Shown here in pieces: positions 8,022 through 13,891 of a stretch of 13,891 bases of DNA. A program made the translations under genes and the position numbers. Positions within the stretch are counted from its first letter, which is position 1. The number at the start of each line of letters is the position of its first letter. This stretch comes from Flavobacteriaceae bacterium (lineage in GTDB: Bacteria; Bacteroidota; Bacteroidia; Flavobacteriales; Flavobacteriaceae), in assembly GCA_023262245.1 (NCBI GenBank), contig JALRDC010000004.1, positions 1 to 13,891 of the forward strand. The letters are read 5' to 3'. The notes beneath the pieces were generated by a model, which saw only the letters and a program-made list of their open reading frames with translations, ran no database searches and had not been told where the DNA came from.

Positions 8022-9480
8022 TGGCGTTCAATCCTAATTTTTTTCCTTCCTCTTTCATTTTTTCAAAAGCTGCTTCAAATTCATTGGGGATTTCTCCCTC
8101 TAGTATGGCTTCTTTTATAGCTTCTTTTATCAAACCTATTTCTCGTGAGGGTTTCAATCCAAAGAATTTCATAATAGCTTCTCCGCTTACAGGGGGTTGA
8201 AAGTTTCGAAGATGGTCTTTCTCTTCTACCGCAACAATCTTTTCTCTTACAATCTTGAAGTTATTGTGATAACGTTCAAAACGTTTTGGGTTTTTTGTGG
8301 TGATATCCGCTTCACAAAGGGTGATCAAATCATCAATATACTCCCCAGCGTCAAATACCAGCCTGCGTATTGCAGAATCTGTTACATGTTCTTCTGCAAT
8401 GATGATAGGTCTAGAGCTCATAAAAACCATTTTTTGAACAAACTTCATTTTTTCGTTAAGCGGCATTTTCAAACGTTTGAAGATTTTATAAATCATCTTG
8501 GCTCCAACAAATTCGTGATTGTGAAAGGTCCAACCTGTAGGCGGTTTGAATTTTTTTGTTGGGGCCTTTCCAATATCATGAAAAAGTGCTGCCCAACGCA
8601 ACCAAATATCATCACTGTTTTTAGACAAATTGTCCACTACCTCTAGGGTATGATAAAAGTTGTCTTTATGTCTTTGTCCTTCAATTTCTTCAACTCCCTT
8701 GAGAGCGATTAACTCAGGAAGGATGTGATGTAGTAAGCCCGTTTTTTCTAATAAAGTAAAACCCTTCGAAGGTTGATCACAGGCTAAAATTTTAGTTAAC
8801 TCATCAACAATCCGTTCTTTTGAAATAATATTAATTCGTTCTGCATTTTTTGTAATGGCTGCCAAAGATTCTTCTTCAATGATGAAATCTAATTGAGTGG
8901 CAAAACGAATAGCACGAAGCATGCGAAGCGGATCATCAGAATAGGTGATTTCAGGATCTAAAGGGGTTCGTAAAATTCTCTTTTTTAAATCTTCCAGACC
9001 TTCAAATGGATCTAGAAGTCTTCCAAAATCTTGTTCGTTTAAACTTACTGCTAACGCATTAATTGTAAAGTCTCTTCGGTTTTGATCGTCTTCTAAAGTT
9101 CCGGGAATTACTGAGGGATTTCTACTGGCTTCATTATAAGATTCTTTACGAGCTCCTACAAATTCCAGATCAATTTCTTTCCAGCCAATCATTGCAGTCC
9201 CATAGGTTTTGAATATTTGTACTGGACGTGCTCCCTTTAATTTTTTTTGGACTGCTTGGGCAAGTTCAATGCCCGATCCAACAGTAACAATATCAATGTC
9301 TTTTTGTTGCCCCCTACTGAGTAAATGATCTCTAACAAAGCCACCTATCACATAGGATTCCATTGCAGAAGAAGCTACAGCCTCCCGAATTATTTTAAAT
9401 AGGGGTAAAGCCAATGTCTTCGAAAAATCATCCTTTAATTTCACAGTTTTAAATTCTGTTATTTGGCTTGTCTTTTGCAT
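8005..9480 (-). CDS. cca: CCA tRNA nucleotidyltransferase with HD domain
   Basis: This class II nucleotidyltransferase builds or repairs the 3'-CCA end of tRNAs from CTP and ATP. Counting from the ATG at 9480 (491 residues), the motifs are GGFVRD at 46-51, the metal-binding DID at 61-63, RRDFTINAL at 135-143 and DPLRMLRAIRFA at 183-194. An HD-type domain follows, with H277 and the H301-D302 pair in LFHDIGKAPTK. Poly(A) polymerases share the fold, but the GGFVRD...RRDFTINAL pattern and HD tail fit the CCA-adding branch. An in-frame TTG at 9498 would add six residues; the ATG is preferred because only 8 nt would separate the -7 box from that TTG. It has its own strong promoter match in the 79-nt gap after dapD and leads the overlapping set cca-ctaA-pRiA4b-like. 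Confidence 0.93.
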   Translation of the reverse strand: MQKTSQITEFKTVKLKDDFSKTLALPLFKIIREAVASSAMESYVIGGFVRDHLLSRGQQKDIDIVTVGSGIELAQAVQKKLKGARPVQIFKTYGTAMIGWKEIDLEFVGARKESYNEASRNPSVIPGTLEDDQNRRDFTINALAVSLNEQDFGRLLDPFEGLEDLKKRILRTPLDPEITYSDDPLRMLRAIRFATQLDFIIEEESLAAITKNAERINIISKERIVDELTKILACDQPSKGFTLLEKTGLLHHILPELIALKGVEEIEGQRHKDNFYHTLEVVDNLSKNSDDIWLRWAALFHDIGKAPTKKFKPPTGWTFHNHEFVGAKMIYKIFKRLKMPLNEKMKFVQKMVFMSSRPIIIAEEHVTDSAIRRLVFDAGEYIDDLITLCEADITTKNPKRFERYHNNFKIVREKIVAVEEKDHLRNFQPPVSGEAIMKFFGLKPSREIGLIKEAIKEAILEGEIPNEFEAAFEKMKEEGKKLGLNANEKSL

Positions 9481-9506
9481 TGAATTAACTAAACTCAATT
9501 CACTCT

Positions 9507-9537
9507 CAAAGGTACAATATAGTCTTCCGCGTTCAAA
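9507..9537 (-). promoter_or_regulatory. Consensus Bacteroidota promoter for cca
   Basis: Read on the minus strand, TTTG (9537-9534) is followed after 19 nt by TACCTTTG (9514-9507). This is an exact match to the TTTG/TAnnTTTG primary promoter at an ideal spacing. The cca ATG lies 26 nt after the -7 box, giving a predicted leader of about 20 nt. Confidence 0.75.
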
Positions 9538-9559
9538 ACAATTTGATCAAGTAAAATTT

Positions 9560-10366
9560 TTAAACGGCTACATTGTGGGTTCGTAAAGCATCATTTAGAG
9601 AAGTCTTTTTGTCAGTACTTTCTTTACGTTTTCCGATGATTAATGCACAAGGAACCTGGTAGTCTCCAGCTGGAAATTTTTTGGTATAACTTCCAGGTAT
9701 CACTACAGATCTTGAAGGGACAATCCCTTTATGCTCAATAGGCTCAGAACCAGTTACATCAATAATTTTAGTGGAACTAGTTAGAACTACATTGGCTCCA
9801 AGAACAGCTTCAGAGCAAACGCGAACTCCTTCCACAACAATACTTCTGGAACCTAGAAAGGCATTGTCTTCAATGATTACAGGTGCCGCTTGAAGGGGTT
9901 CTAAAACACCACCAATTCCGACACCACCACTAAGGTGAACATTTTTGCCTATTTGTGCACAACTCCCGACAGTTGCCCAGGTATCGACCATAGTTCCATG
10001 ATCTACATAGGCCCCAATATTTACAAAACTTGGCATCATGATCACTCCTTTGGAAATGTAAGCTCCGTGTCGAGCTACAGCATGAGGGACAACACGAATA
10101 CCTTTATCCTGATAGCCTGTTTTTAAGGGTATTTTATCGTGAAACTCCAATGGTCCTGCTTCCAAAGTTTCCATTTTTTGAATTGGAAAGTAAAGCACAA
10201 CTGCTTTTTTGACCCATTCGTTTACTTTCCATCCCCCTTCGGTGGGTTCGGCAACTCGTAGTTCCCCATTATCCAATTGTGCTATTACGCTTCTGATTGT
10301 TTCTTGGGTATCGGAATTTTGAAGTAAGGATCTGTCTTCCCATGCGGACTCTATGATTTCTTTCAT
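9560..10366 (-). CDS. dapD: 2,3,4,5-tetrahydropyridine-2,6-dicarboxylate N-succinyltransferase (DapD)
   Basis: DapD transfers succinyl from succinyl-CoA to tetrahydrodipicolinate in the succinylase branch of diaminopimelate/lysine synthesis, which feeds peptidoglycan. The 268-residue product has a helical N-terminal domain (about 1-95, starting MKEIIESAWEDR) and a left-handed beta-helix of hexapeptide repeats (about 96-200). The characteristic runs VVPHAVARHGAYI, SFVNIGAYVDHGTMVDTWATVG, GVGIGGVLEP and DNAFLGSRSIVVEGV are present. The C-terminal segment (SRSVVIPGSYTKKFPAG) matches the family. The protein acts as a cytosolic trimer. The ATG at 10366 is chosen over an in-frame TTG two codons upstream because it gives the usual MKE start and correct promoter spacing. 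It is divergent from ruvX. Confidence 0.96.
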   Translation of the reverse strand: MKEIIESAWEDRSLLQNSDTQETIRSVIAQLDNGELRVAEPTEGGWKVNEWVKKAVVLYFPIQKMETLEAGPLEFHDKIPLKTGYQDKGIRVVPHAVARHGAYISKGVIMMPSFVNIGAYVDHGTMVDTWATVGSCAQIGKNVHLSGGVGIGGVLEPLQAAPVIIEDNAFLGSRSIVVEGVRVCSEAVLGANVVLTSSTKIIDVTGSEPIEHKGIVPSRSVVIPGSYTKKFPAGDYQVPCALIIGKRKESTDKKTSLNDALRTHNVAV

Positions 10367-10379
10367 TTTCAATTTTTAG

Positions 10380-10408
10380 CAAAGGTAAAGAATTCAAAAC
10401 GATTCAAA
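10380..10408 (-). promoter_or_regulatory. Consensus Bacteroidota promoter for dapD
   Basis: On the minus strand, TTTG (10408-10405) is followed after 17 nt by TACCTTTG (10387-10380). Both boxes match the Bacteroidota consensus. The -7 box ends 13 nt before the dapD ATG, so the leader should be under 10 nt. The -33 box lies inside the second copy of an ATTCAAA direct repeat (10392-10398 and 10402-10408, 10 nt apart). Confidence 0.65.
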
Positions 10409-10432
10409 TGAAGCAGATCGTTACGAAAAAGG

Positions 10433-10440
10433 TATATTTG
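10433..10440 (+). promoter_or_regulatory. Putative -7 promoter box (TATATTTG) of the ruvX operon
   Basis: TATATTTG matches TAnnTTTG exactly and lies 12 nt before the ruvX ATG, separated from it by a C and ten A residues (10442-10451). No TTG sits 17-23 nt upstream, so the -33 element is weak or different. GTTACGAAAA (10420-10429) lies just upstream, as at the kinase-like gene. Confidence 0.5.
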
Positions 10441-10452
10441 CAAAAAAAAAAT

Positions 10453-10875
10453 ATGGGTTGTTTGGTGGGAATTGATTACGGTACAAAGCGAACAGGATTA
10501 GCCTGTACAGATCCCAACAAAATTATAGCTAGCGGTTTAAAAAACCTTCCAACGCATCAGGTCATCTCTTATTTAAAAGAATATTGCGAGAGAGAAACTG
10601 TAGATTGTTTTATCATTGGAAAACCACTTCAAAAGGATGGAACCCCTTCCCAAGTAGAATCTCAAATTAAAGTTTTTGTAGGAGAATTAAAGAAAAATTT
10701 TCCCAATTGTAAGATTGAGCGATACGACGAACGCTTTACGTCAAAAATGGCTCTTCAAGCTATGATGGACGGGGGCCTTAAAAAAAAGAAACGGACCGAC
10801 AAAGGAATGGTAGATCAGGTAAGTGCCACACTCATATTACAATCGTATCTTAACTATAAAATGAATTCAATATGA
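10453..10875 (+). CDS. ruvX: Putative Holliday junction resolvase RuvX (YqgF family)
   Basis: A YqgF/RuvX-family RNase H-fold nuclease, linked in other bacteria to Holliday-junction resolution and to 16S rRNA 5'-end processing. From the ATG at 10453 the protein has 140 residues, the normal length. The first catalytic Asp (D8) is in GIDYGTKRTG (6-15). IIGKPLQKDG (54-63) is the conserved middle motif, YDERFTS (91-97) carries the Glu, and the last acidic position is in DQVSA (D121). A longer start at 10408 would place the promoter box TATATTTG inside the gene, so I reject it. The stop overlaps the def start (ATGA), marking translational coupling. It is the first gene of the run ruvX-def-DUF5606-mazG. 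Confidence 0.93.
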   Translation: MGCLVGIDYGTKRTGLACTDPNKIIASGLKNLPTHQVISYLKEYCERETVDCFIIGKPLQKDGTPSQVESQIKVFVGELKKNFPNCKIERYDERFTSKMALQAMMDGGLKKKKRTDKGMVDQVSATLILQSYLNYKMNSI

Positions 10876-11459
10876 TATTGCCTATTGTAGCTTACGGTTC
10901 TCCTGTGTTAAAAAAGAAAGCAGAAAAGATTTCCAAAGATTACCCTAATCTAAAAGAACTTATCGAAAATATGTGGGAAACTATGTATGCTTCTCATGGC
11001 GTAGGTTTAGCTGCTCCACAGATAGGATTATCTGTCCGCCTTTTTGTTATTGATGCATCTCCATTTGTGGATGAAGAACAAATGACCCAAGAAGAAATAG
11101 ATACACTTTCTACTTTTAAGAAGGTATTCATTAATCCAGAAATTGTTACTGAAGAGGGAGCCTTATGGGATTTTAATGAAGGTTGTTTGAGTATCCCAGA
11201 TGTAAGGGAGGATGTTTCGAGAAGGGAAGAAATTGTATTGTCCTATGAAGATGAAAATTTTGAAGCTCAAACATTAAAGTTAAACGGTTTGGCAGCGCGA
11301 GTAGTACAACATGAGTACGACCATATAGAAGGGATATTATTTACGGATCATTTATCTTCTCTTAAAAAAAGACTTTTAAAGAATCGATTAACAGCAATTT
11401 CAAAAGGAACCATAAATGTGGACTATCAGATGAAATTTCCCAAAAAACCTAGAAAATAA
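10872..11459 (+). CDS. def: Peptide deformylase
   Basis: Removes the N-formyl group from nascent proteins at the ribosome, using a bound divalent metal. All three family motifs are intact in the 195 residues: motif I GVGLAAPQIG at 43-52, motif II EGCLS at 103-107 with the metal ligand Cys105, and motif III HEYDH at 147-151 with the two His ligands and catalytic Glu148. An insert of about 25 acidic residues (FVDEEQMTQEEIDTLS and neighbours, about 65-85) between motifs I and II resembles the longer Bacteroidota deformylases. The start overlaps the ruvX stop by 4 nt, and the next gene begins 3 nt after the stop. Confidence 0.97.
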   Translation: MILPIVAYGSPVLKKKAEKISKDYPNLKELIENMWETMYASHGVGLAAPQIGLSVRLFVIDASPFVDEEQMTQEEIDTLSTFKKVFINPEIVTEEGALWDFNEGCLSIPDVREDVSRREEIVLSYEDENFEAQTLKLNGLAARVVQHEYDHIEGILFTDHLSSLKKRLLKNRLTAISKGTINVDYQMKFPKKPRK

Positions 11460-11462
11460 AAA

Positions 11463-11918
11463 ATGGATTTAGAAAATATATTGGCCATAGGTGGAAGACC
11501 AGGGCTTTTTGAATTACAAGCTCAAACAAGAGGGGGTATCGTAGCCAAATCTTTAGTAGACGGAAAACGAATTGTTAGCTCTGCAAATAATCAGATCAGT
11601 ATGCTGAACGAGATTCAAGTTTATTGTATCGGAAAAGAGGTTCCATTGAGAGAGGTTTTTGAAAAAATGTTAATCCATGAGTCTGGAGCTCAGGCAAGTG
11701 TAAAACCTAAGGCTCCTTCGGATGAATTGGAAGCTTACTTTTTTGATGTTTTAGAGGATTATGATGAAGAGCGAGTATATCCTAGTGATATAAAAAAGAT
11801 TATTCAATGGTATAATGTGTTGGTAGCACAAAAAAAAATAACCCTCCCAAAACCAAAAACCGATAAAGAACTTCCACCTAAAAAAGCAAAGGAGACTCCA
11901 ACTTCCACAAAAAAATGA
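11463..11918 (+). CDS. DUF5606 family protein, function unknown
   Basis: A 151-residue protein whose N-terminal half (about 1-60: LENILAIGGRPGLFEL, then GGIVAKSLVDGKRIV, then NEIQVYCIG) matches what I recall as the Bacteroidota-specific DUF5606 family. The repeated beta-strand/turn pattern looks like a small beta-rich fold. Residues about 85-120 are helical and acidic. The last 28 residues are Lys/Pro/Thr-rich and probably disordered. No catalytic motif, signal peptide or membrane span is visible. It sits between def (3 nt) and mazG (4-nt ATGA overlap), so its expression is tied to protein maturation and NTP housekeeping. Function is unknown. Confidence 0.85.
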   Translation: MDLENILAIGGRPGLFELQAQTRGGIVAKSLVDGKRIVSSANNQISMLNEIQVYCIGKEVPLREVFEKMLIHESGAQASVKPKAPSDELEAYFFDVLEDYDEERVYPSDIKKIIQWYNVLVAQKKITLPKPKTDKELPPKKAKETPTSTKK

Positions 11919-12706
11919 ATACGAAAGCCCAAAAATTAGAAGCTTTTGGTCGGTTACTAGATATCATGGATCAACTTAGAGCAGAATGTCCATGGGATAA
12001 GAAGCAAACTTTCGAGACATTAAGGCACCTCACAATAGAAGAGACTTACGAATTGGGGGAGGCAATCTTAGAAGGAAATCTATCTGAAATTAAAAAAGAG
12101 TTGGGAGATCTCTTACTCCATATTGTCTTTTATGCCAAGCTAGGAAGTGAAACAAAAGCCTTTGACATTGCAGATGTTGCACACGACATTGCTGAAAAAC
12201 TCATTTATCGCCATCCTCATATCTACGGGAATGTAGAGGTAAAAGATGAATCTGATGTCAAGAAAAATTGGGAAGCTCTCAAGCTTAAAGAAGGCAAGAA
12301 AACGGTATTAGGAGGAGTTCCCAAAGGATTACCCGCTTTAGTGAAAGCACAACGAATTCAAGACAAAGTTGCTGGTGTTGGTTTTGACTGGGAAACCAAA
12401 GAGGATGTATGGAGTAAAGTTAAAGAAGAGCTTGAGGAATTTAAGCAGGAGGTCAATAAAGGAGACATAGAAAAAAGTGAAGAAGAGTTTGGAGATGTAT
12501 TGTTTTCTTTGATCAATTACGCTCGTTTTATAAAAATTAATCCAGATGCCGCACTGGAACGGACGAATCAAAAATTTATAAAACGCTTTAACTATTTAGA
12601 AGGAAAAGCTCAAGGCATGGGTAAAGCACTAGACCAAATGTCTTTAGATGAAATGGAGAGTTTATGGAGGGAGGCTAAAAATCAATCCTCTTCAGAAACC
12701 TCTTGA
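11915..12706 (+). CDS. mazG: Nucleoside triphosphate pyrophosphohydrolase MazG
   Basis: Hydrolyses (d)NTPs to NMP and pyrophosphate, clearing aberrant nucleotides; in E. coli MazG also affects ppGpp levels and survival in starvation. The 263 residues hold the two tandem MazG domains of the full-length type. The first has CPWDKKQTFETL (25-36), EETYELGEA (42-50) and KELGDLLLH (61-69), followed by the KLIYRHPHIYG signature (95-105). The second has EELEEFKQE (171-179) and EEEFGDVLFS (189-198). The metal-binding acidic residues of both EExxE...ExxD sets are present. It starts on the DUF5606 stop (ATGA). Its last 25 nt overlap the convergent DUF349 gene, so there is no room for a separate terminator. 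Confidence 0.96.
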   Translation: MNTKAQKLEAFGRLLDIMDQLRAECPWDKKQTFETLRHLTIEETYELGEAILEGNLSEIKKELGDLLLHIVFYAKLGSETKAFDIADVAHDIAEKLIYRHPHIYGNVEVKDESDVKKNWEALKLKEGKKTVLGGVPKGLPALVKAQRIQDKVAGVGFDWETKEDVWSKVKEELEEFKQEVNKGDIEKSEEEFGDVLFSLINYARFIKINPDAALERTNQKFIKRFNYLEGKAQGMGKALDQMSLDEMESLWREAKNQSSSETS

Positions 12707-13891
12707 TCTTGAACGCTATCATTTTCCTGATCATTCGCAGCTTTAGCTAGCTTTTCCTGAGAGTTTTTTATTTGTTTTAATGCGATGTATTCCTTTTGTG
12801 TTTTGTCTATTTTCTTTTGACAATCTTGAATCTGTTTTTCAACGTTTTTAAATAAAGGATTCTCACTACTGGAATTACTAAAAAATTCTAAGTTATTTTC
12901 AAGTTGAGTCAATTCTGCTTTAAGGGTAGATAATTCTGATCGTACTTTTTGAAGGTCTTTTTCTAAACGCACTGGGTCATTTTCAAGAATTGTAGTATTT
13001 AAGTCGGTAATGACTTGAGACAATTCTTTCTTTTCTATCCCTGTACTCTTTATTTTACTCAATAAAGTTTTTGAAAAATTTTGATTCATTTTAGCCTCAT
13101 TGTTCCCAACTAATGTGCCTATTTGGTTCCAAGCTTCCCAATGATCAAAATACTCTTTTTTGAGTTGTTCAGCATCTGGAGTAAAATCTAGTGTTTTTAC
13201 TTTTTCGAGATAGGTATTTTTTTCTTTAAATAAAGCTTCTTGTTCAGGGTTAAGTTTTTGGTATCCGGATTTTAATCGATCAAAAAATACTTTTTGAATG
13301 TCTGAAAATTCTTTCCAGAGTTTGTTGTCTAATTTTCTGGGAACAAAGCCTACGTTTTTCCATTGTTTTTGGAGGTCCTTCATCTCTTGTGCTCGATCGT
13401 TCCAATCTTCAGATTCTAAAATTTCGTTTGAACGATTAATCAAATCTTTTTTAGATTCAATGTTTTGATTGTAAGCTTTTTTCTGCTCTTTATAAAAGAG
13501 GTTCTTTTTACTCATAAATTCAGTTCCAATCTCTCTAAAGTTCTTCCAAGATGCTTTACTTTCCTTGGCAGGAACAAAACCTATTGCCTTAAATTCTTCT
13601 CGTAGTTCATTAAATCTTTTGAGCGCCTGTTGCCAAGCGTTATGAGTTTCAGGAGGAGTGTCAAGGAGGGTTTGCATTTCTTTGAGTAGACTTTCCTTTT
13701 TAGCAAGATTTTCTTTCATTGCCCCAGCAACATCTTTTTGATATTCCTGTCTTCTGGCTTGTATTACTTTAGAAGCATTTTGAAAACGAGTCCATAAATC
13801 ATCCCGGTGCTCTTTAGCTACTGGTCCCAAGTCATTTTTCCACTGCTGGTGAAGAATGTTCAGATCCCTACTTGCTTTTATAACATCAGGA
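12682..13891 (-). CDS. DUF349 repeat protein, N-terminus beyond the window
   Basis: The frame is open to the right edge, so only the last 402 residues are visible; a TTG at 13830 is internal, not a start. Four DUF349-type repeats can be seen, each a Trp-anchored helical unit of about 50-75 residues: about 9-52 (QQWKNDLGPV), 86-139 (REEFKAIGFVPAKESKASW), 163-211 (QKQWKNVGFVPRKLDNKLW) and a more divergent one at 241-282 (WEAWNQIGTL). Residues about 302-382 are a predicted coiled coil rich in Glu, Lys, Gln and Leu, and the end is acidic (QDQEVSEED). There is no membrane span, so it is probably a cytoplasmic structural or scaffold-like protein. The family's molecular role is not known to me. Its 3' end overlaps mazG tail to tail. 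Confidence 0.9.
   Translation of the reverse strand, partial: PDVIKASRDLNILHQQWKNDLGPVAKEHRDDLWTRFQNASKVIQARRQEYQKDVAGAMKENLAKKESLLKEMQTLLDTPPETHNAWQQALKRFNELREEFKAIGFVPAKESKASWKNFREIGTEFMSKKNLFYKEQKKAYNQNIESKKDLINRSNEILESEDWNDRAQEMKDLQKQWKNVGFVPRKLDNKLWKEFSDIQKVFFDRLKSGYQKLNPEQEALFKEKNTYLEKVKTLDFTPDAEQLKKEYFDHWEAWNQIGTLVGNNEAKMNQNFSKTLLSKIKSTGIEKKELSQVITDLNTTILENDPVRLEKDLQKVRSELSTLKAELTQLENNLEFFSNSSSENPLFKNVEKQIQDCQKKIDKTQKEYIALKQIKNSQEKLAKAANDQENDSVQDQEVSEED

Noticed and set aside
8197..8646. A 149-codon open frame antisense to cca.
   Set aside because: It lies wholly within the well-supported cca coding region, its translation shows no recognisable domain, and it has no promoter or coding context of its own.
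1..13891. CRISPR array, tRNA/rRNA genes, riboswitches, toxin-antitoxin or defence islands.
   Set aside because: No spaced direct repeats, cloverleaf-like segments or defence-type domains were seen; almost all DNA is accounted for by core genes.

Overview
This AT-rich window carries 14 protein genes packed almost without gaps. It looks like the chromosome of a member of the Bacteroidota, most likely a marine-type flavobacterium. The evidence is a CarboxypepD_reg-like secreted protein, a DUF5606 gene between def and mazG, a long DUF349-repeat protein, a chromosomal pRiA4b ORF-3-like gene, absence of Shine-Dalgarno sites, and promoter boxes of the Bacteroidota type (TAnnTTTG, with TTTG 17-19 bases upstream in two cases). 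I see no tRNA, rRNA, CRISPR array, insertion sequence, prophage or integrase. This is core chromosome rather than an accessory island.

Layout. On the minus strand (76-5388), read right to left, lie an ABC-2 exporter pair (ATPase then permease, 1 nt apart), uvrB, and a secreted regulatory-domain protein. On the plus strand (5453-6514) is an unnamed protein in which I see the catalytic signature of an aminoglycoside-phosphotransferase/choline-kinase-fold enzyme. On the minus strand (6511-10366), read right to left, lie dapD (lysine/diaminopimelate synthesis), cca (tRNA CCA addition), a CtaA/COX15 haem A synthase and a pRiA4b-type protein; the last three overlap one another. On the plus strand (10453-12706) is a tight four-gene run, ruvX-def-DUF5606-mazG, combining a Holliday-junction/rRNA-processing-type nuclease, N-terminal protein maturation, an unknown conserved protein and NTP-pool cleaning. 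Finally, a DUF349 protein on the minus strand runs off the right edge.

The genes are mostly housekeeping: DNA repair, NTP sanitation, tRNA and protein maturation, cell-wall precursor and respiratory cofactor synthesis. The points most worth a second look are the uncharacterised kinase-like protein, a repeated promoter arrangement in which the -7-like box lies only 12-13 nt from the ATG (implying very short mRNA leaders), and two tail-to-tail gene pairs whose coding regions overlap. There is no gene-free stretch longer than about 90 bases. Four start codons (kinase-like gene, cca, dapD, ruvX) are placed at the ATG downstream of the first possible start, on the strength of promoter position or family N-termini.
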